Shown piece by piece: positions 43,799-55,532 of a stretch of 64,000 bases of DNA. Numbering within the stretch: the first letter of the stretch is position 1; the number at the start of each line of letters is the position of its first letter. The stretch comes from Aliishimia sp963721175 (GTDB lineage Bacteria; Pseudomonadota; Alphaproteobacteria; Rhodobacterales; Rhodobacteraceae). The notes under the pieces are model-generated. The model searched no databases. It saw only the letters and a list, made by a program, of their open reading frames with translations, and was not told the DNA's origin. Made by a program: the position numbers and the translations under genes. The stretch is taken from contig CAVRIG010000020.1 in the NCBI GenBank assembly GCA_963721175.1, forward strand, positions 124,001 through 188,000, read 5' to 3'.

Positions 43799-44440
43799 AT
43801 GTCACGTGGGTCGAGGTGGACAAGCCAAGGACCGGGAGCGATGGTCCGGAGCGGAAGTGCCTGGTCACCGGTGAGGTGCACCCGAAGTCGGAGTTGATCC
43901 GGTTTGTGGGCAGGTCCGGACGGGACGGTCGTTCCCGATATTGCCGCCAAGCTGCCGGGGCGCGGATTTTACGTGACGGCGGACCGTGGGGACGCTGGAG
44001 AAGGCGGTGGCGAAAAACCTGTTCTCGCGCGGAGCCAAGGCGCCGGTGAAGGTCGACGGACGGGCTGGTGGACGAAGTGGAACGGCAACTTGCCAGCCGC
44101 GTGGTGAACCTGATCAGTCTGGCCCGCAAGTCGGGTGACGCGGTCGCCGGATATGAGAAGGTCAAGTCGTGGCTTGATCGCGAAGAGGCAAGGGTGCTGA
44201 TCCAGGCGACAGATGGATCGGCGCGCGGGAAAACGAAGCTGAGTACACCCTACAAGGGAAACTATATCGGCTGGCTAACCGCGGATGAGTTGGGTTTGGC
44301 ATTCGGACGCCAAACTGTGATACATGGGGCGCTGGGCTCTGGCGGACTCTGGACAACGTGTTGTAGAGGAAGCCCAACGGCTGAAGGGCATGCGCCTCGG
44401 CAATGACGTGGAGACGCGTCGGGAAGGAAAAAAGGCTTGA
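43799..44440 (+). CDS. ylxR: YlxR (DUF448) plus L7Ae-like RNA-binding protein, six indels
   Basis: No single frame holds this gene, but stitching six +1 shifts (near 43811, 43839, 43909, 43991, 44064 and 44350) gives a coherent protein. It has 'DGPERKCLVTGEVHPKSELIRFV', 'GPDGTVVPDIAAKLPGRGFYVTADR' and 'LEKAVAKNLFSRGAK' (in pieces), the YlxR domain. An L7Ae/YlxQ-like part follows with 'NLISLARKSGDAVAGYEKV' and 'ARVLIQATDGSARGK'. It ends at TGA 44438-44440, whose last base is the first base of the infB start codon. This is the worst-affected gene in the window. The family binds RNA and sits between nusA and infB in most bacteria. Confidence 0.82.
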
Positions 44441-46933
44441 TGAGCGATACGGACGGTAAAAAGCCTCTTGGTCTGCGCGGCGGTTCTCGGTCGGGCAATG
44501 TAAAGCAGAGCTTTAGCCACGGCCGGACCAAGAACGTGGTGGTCGAAACAAAACGCAAGCGTGTCGTGGTCCCCAAGCCAGGCGCGACCAAACCGGCGTC
44601 GCCTTCGGGCGGGCAGAAGGGCGATCCGTCTCGCAGGCCTGCGGGCATTTCCGATGCGGAAATGGACCGTCGTCTGAAGGCCGTTCAGGCCGCGAAGGCG
44701 CGCGAGGTCGAGGAGACAGCCCAGCGCGAAGCCGAAGAGCGCGAGCGCCAGGAAGATCGTGACCGCCGCCGCGCTGAACAGGAGGCCAAGGAACGCGAGG
44801 AGCGCGAGCGCGAGGAAGCGCTGCGCGCCAAGGAAGAAGAAGAGGCCCGCGCCAAGAAGGAGGCGGAGGAGGCCGAACGCCGCGCCGAAGTCGAGGCGAA
44901 GGAACCGTCCGCCACCCCGCGGAGGACCCGCAGCGCTCCTGCCAAGCCCGCACCGACGCAGCAGCCGTCGAAAGCGCGACCGCGACAAGCAGGAACGTAC
45001 GCCCCGTGGCAAGGGGGGACGATAGACAATCGCCGCAGCGGCAAGCTGACGCTCAATCAGGCTCTGTCCGGGGCGGAAGGCGGTCGCCAGAGATCCATGG
45101 CCGCGATGAAGCGCAAGCAGGAGCGCGCGCGTCAGAAGGCGATGGGCGGCCAGGCCGAGCGCGAAAAGGTCGTGCGCAACGTGAGGTTGCCGGAGGCGAT
45201 CGTGGTCAGCGAATTGGCCAACCGGATGTCCGAGCGGGTCGCCGACGTGGTGAAATCGCTGATGCAGAATGGCATCATGGCGACGCAGAACCAGAGCATC
45301 GACGCCGATACCGCCGAACTCATCATCGAGGAGTTCGGACATTCGGTGACGCGCGTTTCGGATTCCGATGTGGAAGACGTGATCGATACCGTGGACGACA
45401 AGGATGAAGATCTGCAGGATCGCCCGCCCGTAATCACCGTGATGGGCCATGTCGATCACGGTAAGACATCGCTGCTCGACGCGATTCGCAATGCCAAGGT
45501 CGTTTCCGGCGAAGCCGGCGGGATCACGCAGCATATCGGCGCCTATCAGGTCGAGCAGAATGGTCAGCGGATGACCTTCCTCGATACGCCCGGCCACGCG
45601 GCGTTCACGTCGATGCGGTCGCGCGGCGCGCAGGTGACGGATATCGTCGTCTTGGTTGTGGCAGCGGATGACGCGGTGATGCCGCAGACCATCGAGGCCA
45701 TCAATCACGCCAAGGCTGCCAAGGTGCCGATGATCGTCGCGATCAACAAGATCGACCGCCCGGATTCGAACCCCGACAAGGTGCGCACCGATCTTCTGCA
45801 GCACGAAGTCGTCGTGGAGAAGATGTCGGGTGACGTGCAGGACGTGGAGGTGTCCGCGACAAGGGGCATCGGCCTCGACCAGCTACTCGAAGCCATATCG
45901 CTTCAGTCGGAGATCCTCGAGCTCAAGGCCAACCCCGCGCGTCAGGCCACCGGCGCCGTCATCGAAGCGCAGCTCGATGTGGGACGCGGGCCCGTCGCGA
46001 CGGTGCTGGTTCAGAATGGCACGCTTCGACAGGGCGACATCTTTGTCGTGGGCGAGCAATGGGGCAAGGTCCGGGCGATGGAGAACGACCAGGGCAAGCG
46101 CGTGGAACGAAGCCGGTCCGTCGGTTCCCGTGGAGGTTCTTGGCCTGAACGGCACACCCGAGGCCGGCGACGTGCTCAATGTCGTCGATACCGAAGCGCA
46201 AGCCCGCGAGATTGACGAACTACCGTCAAGCAGGCCGCCAAGGACAAACGTGCGGCGGCCGGTGCGGCAACGACGCTGGATCAGCTTCTGGCCAAGGCCA
46301 AGGCGGATCAGAACGTGGACCGAACTTCCGATCCTCGTGAAGGCGGACGTGCAGGGGTCTGCGGAAGCGATCGTGCAGGCAATGGAAAAGATCGGCAACG
46401 ACGAGGTGCGCGTGCGGGTCCTGCATTTCGGTGTGGGTGCCATCACGGAAACCGATGTCGGTCTGGCGGAAGCGTCCGGCGCGCCGATCATGGGCTTCAA
46501 CGTGCGTGCGAACGCGTCGGCGCGGAACACCGCCAACCAGAAGGGCGTGGAAATCCGGTATTACTCCGTGATCTACGACCTCGTGGACGACGTGAAGGCG
46601 GCTGCGTCCGGTCTCCTCTCGGCCGAGATCCGCGAGAAGTTCATCGGCTATGCCGAGATCCGCGAGGTCTTCAAGGTCTCCGGCGTCGGCAAGGTGGCGG
46701 GCTGCCTCGTGACCGAAGGGATCGCGCGCCGGTCAGCGGGTGTTCGTCTGCTGCGGGATGACGTGGTAGTTCATGAGGGCACGCTGAAGACGCTCAAGCG
46801 TTTCAAGGACGAAGTTTCGGAGGTGTTGTCTGGGCAAGAATGCGGTATGGCGTTCGAGAACTATGACGATATCCGCCAGGGCGACGTGATCGAGATCTTC
46901 GAACGCGAAGAGGTCACCCGTACTCTCGATTGA
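44440..46933 (+). CDS. infB: Translation initiation factor IF-2, several indels
   Basis: IF-2 delivers initiator tRNA to the 30S subunit. The gene shows a basic N-terminus and a long charged helical region (about residues 70-150, rich in Glu, Arg and Ala). The IF2 N domain and GTPase follow with 'GHVDHGKTSLLD', 'DTPGHAAF' and 'NKIDRPD', then the C domains 'PILVKADVQGSAEAI' to 'EIFEREEVTRTLD'. The frame breaks near 46106, 46220, 46227 and 46318. A compensated pair near 44966 and 45021 leaves about 18 out-of-frame residues between them. Corrected length is about 830 residues. A terminator follows at 46961. Confidence 0.93.
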
Positions 46934-46960
46934 CGCCAAAGATCGATGTTTCGAATTTTT

Positions 46961-46985
46961 AAAGGGGCGGCCGTGCCGCCCCTTT
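46961..46985 (+). terminator. Intrinsic terminator of the infB operon
   Basis: An 11-bp perfect stem, AAAGGGGCGGC (46961-46971) with GCCGCCCCTTT (46975-46985), a 3-base loop and a following T-run to 46987. It lies 28 bases after the infB stop and 6 bases before the end of the convergent small gene at 46991, so it may serve both strands. Confidence 0.92.
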
Positions 46986-46990
46986 TTCGT

Positions 46991-47125
46991 TCAGACCGCC
47001 AATGCCACCGGCTTGCCGGAAAAGATGGAACTTCCGACACGGACCGAGATGCGGCCATCCGGCAGCTTCTCCACAAAAATGCCTTGGACCGAAACGGAAC
47101 TACCGATCGTGATCGTGCGCAGCAT
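46991..47125 (-). CDS. Conserved-looking 44-residue peptide
   Basis: A short gene with a very good ribosome binding site ('ggggagga', 7 bases before ATG 47125; a second ATG at 47131 is too close to that site). The product starts 'MLRTITIGSSVSVQGIFVE' and continues with 'LPDGRISVRVGSSIFSGK', an alternating pattern that suggests a small beta-sheet fold. It has no signal peptide or membrane segment. I recall peptides of this kind in Rhodobacteraceae but know no function. It runs towards infB and ends just beyond the infB terminator. Confidence 0.65.
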   Translation of the reverse strand: MLRTITIGSSVSVQGIFVEKLPDGRISVRVGSSIFSGKPVALAV

Positions 47126-47175
47126 GTTCATTCCTCCCCGCTGAAATGTTGCCGCATTCTGAATTTTGGTGCTGT

Positions 47176-47214
47176 CAACTTAGCATGACAGTCCAAATTG
47201 AAAAGACTAAGTTG
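47176..47214. repeat. Inverted repeats upstream of the 44-residue peptide gene
   Basis: CAACTTAG (47176-47183) and CTAAGTTG (47207-47214) form a perfect 8-bp inverted repeat 23 bases apart. A second one, CTGTCA (47172-47177) and TGACAG (47186-47191), overlaps its left arm. They fill the AT-rich gap between the mutT stop and the small gene. On the minus strand they include a TTGACA that could serve as a -35 element, so an operator is possible. Confidence 0.4.
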
Positions 47215-47223
47215 TCGTGGATT

Positions 47224-47622
47224 TCAGAGCCAATCCCGCAGCACCGAGATGAGCGGGATGTCCGCGGGCGGCATCGGATAGTCCTTCAACGCGTTCGGTC
47301 GAACCCACGCCAGGTGCTGACCTTCGCGAGAGGTTGGCGTCCCGTCCCATTTCCGGCAGGCGAAGAGCGGCATGATCAGGTGAAAGTCGTCATACCCGTG
47401 GCTCGCGAAGCTCAGCGGAGCCAGGCAGCTCGTCCAGGTGCCGATACCAAGCTCTTCGTCCAGTTCACGGATGAGCGCGGATTCGGGCGTCTCCCCCGGC
47501 TCGACCTTGCCGCCGGGAAACTCCCACAGGCCCGCCATCGACTTGCCTTGGGGCCGTTGGGCCAGCAGGATCCTGCCATCGACGTCGATCAGCGCAACGG
47601 CGGAGACCAGGACGACTTTCAT
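47224..47622 (-). CDS. mutT: 8-oxo-dGTP diphosphatase MutT
   Basis: A 132-residue NUDIX protein that removes 8-oxo-dGTP from the nucleotide pool. 'ILLAQRPQGKSMAGLWEFPGGKVEPGE' (in pieces) and 'RELDEELGI' follow the MutT pattern exactly, and the C-terminal 'LAWVRPNAL' is typical. It follows argJ by 3 bases on the minus strand, so the chain ppiC-argJ-mutT is probably one operon. Confidence 0.92.
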   Translation of the reverse strand: MKVVLVSAVALIDVDGRILLAQRPQGKSMAGLWEFPGGKVEPGETPESALIRELDEELGIGTWTSCLAPLSFASHGYDDFHLIMPLFACRKWDGTPTSREGQHLAWVRPNALKDYPMPPADIPLISVLRDWL

Positions 47623-47625
47623 CCG

Positions 47626-48855
47626 CTAGGATCGGTAATCGGCGTTGATCGAGATGTAGCCGTGCGTCAGGTCACAGGTCCAGACCGTTGCCCGTCCGGT
47701 TCCCAGCCCGAGATCGACACCGATCTCCAACTCCTGGCTCTTCATGTAGGCGGCGCCGTCCTCTTCCTTGTAGTCCGGCGCCACCCATCCATTCTCGGCC
47801 ACCAGGATATCGCCGAATCGGATGGCGAGCCGGTCTCGATCGGCCTCTCCGCCGGACTTTCCGATGGCCATGACCACCCGACCCCAATTCGGATCCTCGC
47901 CGGCGATGGCGGTTTTGATGAGTGGCGAATTGGCGATTGCCTTGGCATGGAGATGCGCGTCATCGTCCGAAGCGGCGCCGGTCACATTGACCTCGACGAA
48001 CTTCGTCGCGCCCTCGCCGTCCCGAACGACCTGTTGCGCAAGATCCAGCATGACGGCGTGCAAGGCTTCTTCGAAAACGGCATGACCGGTGGCATCCAGA
48101 CCGGATGCACCCGTCGCGGCGACAAGCAGCGTGTCCGAGGTGGACGTGTCGCTGTCCACGGTGATGCAGTTGAAGGTCCGCGCATTCAGTCGGCCGACGA
48201 GAGCCTGCAGAACCGGACGCTCATAGGCTGCGTCGGTGAAGATGTAGACCAGCATGGTCGCCATGTCCGGCGCGATCATGCCCGATCCCTTGGCGATGCC
48301 GGCGATCTGCACGGGCCGGCCCTGCAGCGTGACTTCGCGCGCCGCCGCTTTCGGGAAGGTATCGGTCGTCATGATCGCACGCGCCGCGTCACCCAGCTTG
48401 TCCTCCGCCAGACCCGCCTGCAGATCCTGGAGCTTGGCGGTGATACGCTCATCCGGCAGGGGCGCACCGATCACACCCGTGGACGAGGTGAAGACGCGTG
48501 TGTGGGGAATGTCGAGCGCTGCGGCAACCGCGTTGGTGATCCTGGCGACGCTGTCGAAGCCGGCTTGACCGGTGAATGCATTGGAATTCCCCGAGTTCAC
48601 CAGGATAGCGGCGCCGGTATCGTCACCGGCGCCACCGATCTTATCCTGACAATCCAGCACCGCCGCGGATCGTGTCTTCGACCGCGTGAAGACGCCGACG
48701 ACCTCGGTCCCCTTCGCCAGCGTCGCCAGCATCACGTCGGTCCGGTCACTGTACTTGATCCCGGCCTGCGCGGTTGCAAAGGCGGCACCCTTCACCACTG
48801 GCAGTTCGGGAAAGGACGCCGGCGCCAAGGGCGAAACGGAATTCTTGCCGCTCAT
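47626..48855 (-). CDS. argJ: Bifunctional glutamate N-acetyltransferase / amino-acid acetyltransferase ArgJ
   Basis: A 409-residue self-cleaving enzyme of the arginine pathway. It recycles acetyl groups from N-acetylornithine to glutamate. The autocleavage site lies in 'IAPDMATMLVYIFTDA', where the Thr after Ala-Met-Ala-type sequence becomes the nucleophile of the beta chain. 'NSGNSNAFTG', 'SSTGVIG' and 'DSDTSTSDT' are further family marks. ATG 48855 overlaps the stop of ppiC by four bases. With argG at 18 kb it is one of two arginine genes in the window. Confidence 0.95.
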   Translation of the reverse strand: MSGKNSVSPLAPASFPELPVVKGAAFATAQAGIKYSDRTDVMLATLAKGTEVVGVFTRSKTRSAAVLDCQDKIGGAGDDTGAAILVNSGNSNAFTGQAGFDSVARITNAVAAALDIPHTRVFTSSTGVIGAPLPDERITAKLQDLQAGLAEDKLGDAARAIMTTDTFPKAAAREVTLQGRPVQIAGIAKGSGMIAPDMATMLVYIFTDAAYERPVLQALVGRLNARTFNCITVDSDTSTSDTLLVAATGASGLDATGHAVFEEALHAVMLDLAQQVVRDGEGATKFVEVNVTGAASDDDAHLHAKAIANSPLIKTAIAGEDPNWGRVVMAIGKSGGEADRDRLAIRFGDILVAENGWVAPDYKEEDGAAYMKSQELEIGVDLGLGTGRATVWTCDLTHGYISINADYRS

Positions 48856-49712
48856 TCGGTTTGCGTCAGATCGATCTGATCCAGTACGGTGGGATCCAGA
48901 TCTTCGGCCATCGATCGGTCGATTTCCGCCGTCTCGGTCAGTTCTTCGACCCGCTTCGTGACCGCGTCCGTCCGGATCTTCTGTTCGATCTGTTCCCGCA
49001 CCTCTTCCAATTCGGGCGCTTCTTGCTGCCGCACGTCGTTGAGCTTGATCACGTGCCATCCGAATTGCGTCTCGACCGGATCGGAAACCTCTCCCGGTTG
49101 CAGCGCCATGACAGCCTCTTCGAACGCAGGAACCATCTGGCCTGCGCCGAACCAGCCAAGATCACCGCCACGCGATCCGGACGGGCCGGTGGATTTCTCG
49201 CGCGCGATGGTGCCGAAATCCGCCCCCTCCTCGAGGTCGGCCTTGATCTGCTGCGCGGCCTCCTCGCTTTCGACGAGGATGTGGGCCGCGTTGTACTCCT
49301 GTCCCTGAGGTGTATCGACGAAGTCTTCCTGATAGATCTGCTCGACCATGCCGGGGGTCACCGCGCCGGTCATGATGTCTTCGACCACCTCACCGGCGAG
49401 CAGCGACCGCGTCTCGTTCTCGAGAGCCAGCGCGACCCGCGGCGGGCGCTCCCCTTCGAAACTTTGCGCCAGGGCCGATTGCTGGATCAACTGGTCGAGA
49501 ATTCCGGGAAAGAGGACGTTCGCCGGCAAGTTGCGATACTGCTCGGGAAGTGTCGACTTGGCCACCGCCATGTGGCCCAGCGTGATCTCGGCCCCGTTCA
49601 CCGTGGCCACCACCGTGTCGGGGCCGGCTCCGCCGTCCTGCGCGAAGACGGCAGGCGCGGTCAGTGTCAGGGCCACCGCACAGGCGGCGATTGGGATGAA
49701 GGTCGTTCGCAT
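48852..49712 (-). CDS. Periplasmic peptidyl-prolyl isomerase (PpiC/parvulin type)
   Basis: A 286-residue exported foldase. Residues 1-24 form a signal peptide ('CAVALTLTAPAVFA'). A SurA-like helical N-terminal part follows, then one parvulin domain with 'YNAAHILVESEEAA', 'STGPSGSRGGDLGWFG', 'GEVSDPVETQFGWHVIKL'. A helical tail closes it. It should assist folding of outer-membrane or periplasmic proteins. It is divergent from secA, whose product exports such clients, a meaningful pairing. Confidence 0.92.
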   Translation of the reverse strand: MRTTFIPIAACAVALTLTAPAVFAQDGGAGPDTVVATVNGAEITLGHMAVAKSTLPEQYRNLPANVLFPGILDQLIQQSALAQSFEGERPPRVALALENETRSLLAGEVVEDIMTGAVTPGMVEQIYQEDFVDTPQGQEYNAAHILVESEEAAQQIKADLEEGADFGTIAREKSTGPSGSRGGDLGWFGAGQMVPAFEEAVMALQPGEVSDPVETQFGWHVIKLNDVRQQEAPELEEVREQIEQKIRTDAVTKRVEELTETAEIDRSMAEDLDPTVLDQIDLTQTE

Positions 49713-49750
49713 GAATTTGTCCTTGTATCGGGCCGCGCGGAAGGGCGGCG

Positions 49751-49779
49751 TTGACACCGTTTGGCCGGACCCTTACATC
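49751..49779 (+). promoter_or_regulatory. Promoter candidate for secA
   Basis: A consensus TTGACA at 49751-49756 and TACATC at 49774-49779, 17 bases apart, in the 190-base divergent gap between ppiC and secA. The resulting leader would be about 115 bases. I see no SecM-like upstream peptide in it. Confidence 0.45.
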
Positions 49780-49902
49780 GCCATTGGGCGCGGATCCGGG
49801 CCGTCTTTCATCCCCGATATCTATGGGCTGTACGCGGGGCGGGCAACCCGGTCTGTTGCCGCTGTGATGATCGCGTTGTAACGACAATCGGCTGGAGAGC
49901 AA

Positions 49903-52677
<2,775 letters not shown>

Positions 52678-52762
52678 GATCGACCGATTTTCCCCACGCG
52701 ATAGGCTTCGGGGCCGCCAGGTTCCCCCAACGGCCTTGAAGTCCTAAGGATCACCTAGCGCC

Positions 52763-52906
52763 ATGTCCAATGATGGTGCGATGCGAATCGCTGCATTCGG
52801 TACGTTCGCCGGGTCCGCCTCGCTATCTGCAAGAACTTGCGACCGCGTGTCAGGAGAGGTGATCTCACGAGCCCAGATCGGCGGTTCGCAGGCAGCCTGT
52901 GCTTAA
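52763..52906 (+). CDS. Doubtful 47-residue open frame after secA
   Basis: An ATG-initiated frame with 'aagga' 12 bases upstream, ending in a TAA that shares four bases with the convergent radC stop. The predicted peptide is small and of mixed composition with no recognisable motif. The only support is the start signal and the four-base stop overlap, a pattern shared by several real convergent pairs here. The 225-base gap between secA and radC shows nothing else clear. Confidence 0.2.
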   Translation: MSNDGAMRIAAFGTFAGSASLSARTCDRVSGEVISRAQIGGSQAACA

Positions 52907-53664
52907 AGAAGGCCTTCGGCGCGGAAGCTGACCTCCCGGGATTTTCCGATCACCAGATGGTCGTGCAGCGACAGGTCAAGCGCATCGCAGGCCGACGCGA
53001 TCCGGTCGGTCATGTCGATATCCGACTGCGACGGTGTCGGATCACCCGAGGGATGATTGTGCACCAGGATCAGTGCGGAGGCATTCAGCTCCAGCGCCCG
53101 TTTGGCCACCTCTCGGGGATAGACCGGTACGTGATCCACTGTGCCGCGCGCCTGTTCCTCATCTGCGATCAGCGTGTTCTTCCGGTCGAGGTACAGAACG
53201 CGAAAATGTTCCGTATCGCGATGCGCCATCGCGGTGTGGCAGTAGTCGAGGAGCGCATCCCAGCTGGAAATCACGTTTTGTTTCAATACCTTCGCGCGCG
53301 CCATCCTTTGGGCAGCTGCTTCGACGATCTTGAGTTCGGTGATGACGGCCGGGCCCACGCCCGGCAGTTCGGCCAGACGCTCCGCTGATGCGGAGAGCAC
53401 GCGGTTGAAATCTCCGAACCTGTCCAGCAGCGCGCGCGCCAACGGCTTCACGTCCTGCCGCGGTATGGCGCGGAACAGCACGAGTTCGAGCAACTCGTAA
53501 TCCGGCATCGCCTGCCCCCCACCCTCGCGAAAGCGGGCACGAAGCCGGCTGCGGTGATCGGCGATGTAGGACGGCACCTTGCCGGACGGCAATCCGGAAC
53601 GCCCGGCGTGGTCAGCGCTGGTGACAGCGGGATTTTGGTGAAAGAGATCGGATTGCCGGGTCAT
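52903..53664 (-). CDS. radC: RadC family JAB-domain protein
   Basis: A 253-residue protein with a helix-hairpin-helix segment ('AERLAELPGVGPAVITELKI', about residues 93-112) and a C-terminal JAB/MPN metalloprotease-like domain. The metal ligands are visible in 'HNHPSGDPTPSQSDID' with an upstream Glu. Despite the name, a role in DNA repair is not established for the family. The start at 53664 gives a slightly long N-terminus; the conserved part begins near residue 35. Confidence 0.9.
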   Translation of the reverse strand: MTRQSDLFHQNPAVTSADHAGRSGLPSGKVPSYIADHRSRLRARFREGGGQAMPDYELLELVLFRAIPRQDVKPLARALLDRFGDFNRVLSASAERLAELPGVGPAVITELKIVEAAAQRMARAKVLKQNVISSWDALLDYCHTAMAHRDTEHFRVLYLDRKNTLIADEEQARGTVDHVPVYPREVAKRALELNASALILVHNHPSGDPTPSQSDIDMTDRIASACDALDLSLHDHLVIGKSREVSFRAEGLL

Positions 53665-53723
53665 GATCCGGAATATCGCTCACGTCGGTTAAAGCGCGAT
53701 TGAAGAGGATTGTCAGCGGCCCA

Positions 53724-54263
53724 TCATTTTTGAAAAGACCCGCGCCGTTGCAGAACGAACATATCGTCAATCTGACCCGGTTGGCCAAGCGCGGTCTCGC
53801 TGGGTTCCTCATGCGACCAGATGAAGCCCAAGCGATTGATCAAGGCCAGTGATGATGTATTGCGGCGATCGGCTCCGCAGATGATACGCTCGACCGAAGG
53901 CGTCTTGAAGACGAGATCGATAGCCAGGCTCATCGCCTCGGTGGCCAATCCCCGGCCGTGGTTTTCGCGTGCCAGAGTTATCCCGATTTCGGCTTCGGTT
54001 TCATCCTGGGACAAAAACAGCCCCATGTCGCCGAGAAGCCGGTCCGTTGCGACTGAAGCCACGGCAATCTGGGTCCAATGGCCGGATCGCAAAATCGGAG
54101 AAACGCGCGACATTTCCGCGAGAAAGCCGCGCGCCTCGTCATCGGTCATGTCCGCCCAATCTTGATACCGCGCGATCTCCGGGTCGGACCGATAGGCCTG
54201 AAAGTGGCGGACGTCGTCTTCGCGAAGCCGGCGCAGGGTCACTCGCTGAGAACGCGCCAGCAT
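53724..54263 (-). CDS. GNAT family N-acetyltransferase (RimJ/RimL-like)
   Basis: A 179-residue acetyltransferase. 'VTLRRLREDDVRHFQAYRSDPEIARYQDW' (in pieces) is the start of the Acetyltransf_3 type. The acetyl-CoA-binding region 'ITLARENHGRGLATEAM' carries the Q/RxxGxG/A pattern, and 'NTSSLALINRLGF' is the usual C-terminal block. Substrate unknown; relatives modify ribosomal proteins, aminoglycosides or small amines. It lies between radC and dnaJ on the minus strand, 39 bases from dnaJ. Confidence 0.85.
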   Translation of the reverse strand: MLARSQRVTLRRLREDDVRHFQAYRSDPEIARYQDWADMTDDEARGFLAEMSRVSPILRSGHWTQIAVASVATDRLLGDMGLFLSQDETEAEIGITLARENHGRGLATEAMSLAIDLVFKTPSVERIICGADRRNTSSLALINRLGFIWSHEEPSETALGQPGQIDDMFVLQRRGSFQK

Positions 54264-54302
54264 GTGATGCTCCCTTCCTTGACGCGGCGACCAAAGGGAA
54301 AC

Positions 54303-55454
54303 CTATCCCTTCATGGAGTCCCAGAAGCTTTTGACGGACGAGAAAAAGCTCGTGCTTTCCGGGTTGTTCTCTTCGCTCAGGTCCTCGAATTCCCGCAGCA
54401 AGTCCTTCTGCCGGGAGGTCAGGTTCACCGGCGTCTCGACCGCGAGTTCGATGAACATGTCGCCCGCGGCGCCACCGCGCAGGGCCGGCATGCCCTTGCT
54501 GCGCAACCGCATCTGCCGCCCGGACTGGGATCCTGCGGGAATCTGGACGCGCCCGCGCCCGCCATCGATCGTCGGCACCTCGATCGATCCACCCAGTGCG
54601 GCGGTGCCCATGGACACCGGGACGCGGCAATAGAGATTGCTCCCGTCGCGTTCGAAAAGGTCATGCGGCGCGACTTCGACAAAGATGTAGAGATCGCCGG
54701 CCGGACCGCCGCGCATTCCCGCTTCGCCTTCACCGGCGAGCCGAATGCGCGTGCCGGTTTCGACGCCCTTGGGAATGTTCACGGACAGCGAGCGGTCCTT
54801 CTGCACGCGCCCGGCGCCGGAGCAAGTCTTGCAAGGGTTCTTGATGATCTGGCCGAGGCCGGAGCAGGTCGGACAGGTCCGTTCGACCGTGAAGAAGCCC
54901 TGCTGCGCGCGGACCTTGCCCATGCCGGAGCAGGTCGGACATGTGGAGGGTTCCGCACCGCCCTCCGCCCCGGAGCCGGAGCAGCTGCTGCACGTTACGG
55001 ATGCAGGAACCTGGATGGTCTTGCTCAGCCCCGAATAAGCCTCTTCCAGGTCGATCCGAAGATTGTAGCGAAGGTCGGATCCCCGTGCGGCCCTGTTGCG
55101 TCCGCCACCGCGTCCGCCCATGAAGTCGCCGAACAGGTCGTCGAACACATCGGAGAACGCTGACTGAAAATCTCCTTGGCCGAATGGGCTTCCACCGCCG
55201 CGCGGGCCGCCACCGCCGCCCATGCTGCCGTCGAATGCCGCGTGTCCGAAACGGTCATAGGCCGCCTTCTTGTCGGCATCCTTCAGGACCTCGTAGGCCT
55301 CGTTGGCCTCCTTGAACTTTGTCTCGGCGTCGGGGTTGTCCTTGTTCCGGTCCGGGTGAAGCTCCTTCGCCTTGGTGCGATAGGCCTTCTTGATCTCATC
55401 CGCGGACGCGCCTTTGGCCACACCGAGTGTTTCGTAGTAGTCGCGCTTGGACAT
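54303..55454 (-). CDS. dnaJ: Chaperone DnaJ
   Basis: A 383-residue type I Hsp40. The J domain (residues 1-70) includes the HPD motif in 'KELHPDRNKDNP'. A Gly-rich stretch follows, then four zinc-finger repeats CxxCxGxG: 'CSSCSGSG', 'CPTCSGMG', 'CPTCSGLG' and 'CKTCSGAG'. A C-terminal substrate-binding domain completes it. It stimulates DnaK ATPase and hands over clients. It lies 78 bases downstream of dnaK in the same direction. In contrast to dnaK, it is free of frame breaks. Confidence 0.96.
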   Translation of the reverse strand: MSKRDYYETLGVAKGASADEIKKAYRTKAKELHPDRNKDNPDAETKFKEANEAYEVLKDADKKAAYDRFGHAAFDGSMGGGGGPRGGGSPFGQGDFQSAFSDVFDDLFGDFMGGRGGGRNRAARGSDLRYNLRIDLEEAYSGLSKTIQVPASVTCSSCSGSGAEGGAEPSTCPTCSGMGKVRAQQGFFTVERTCPTCSGLGQIIKNPCKTCSGAGRVQKDRSLSVNIPKGVETGTRIRLAGEGEAGMRGGPAGDLYIFVEVAPHDLFERDGSNLYCRVPVSMGTAALGGSIEVPTIDGGRGRVQIPAGSQSGRQMRLRSKGMPALRGGAAGDMFIELAVETPVNLTSRQKDLLREFEDLSEENNPESTSFFSSVKSFWDSMKG

Positions 55455-55532
55455 GGCTTTTCTTCCTCTCCGGAACATCTGAGGGCCGGCACACGGTCCG
55501 GCCCCCGATTGGTTCCATGGGCGCAGTGTTGA

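Noticed and set aside
43675..44049. Apparent NusA-YlxR fusion in one frame
   Set aside because: The continuous frame is produced by indels; NusA and YlxR each have their own expected end and start when the extra bases are removed.
47146..48879. 577-codon plus-strand open frame
   Set aside because: Antisense to mutT and argJ, both of which have clear family motifs.
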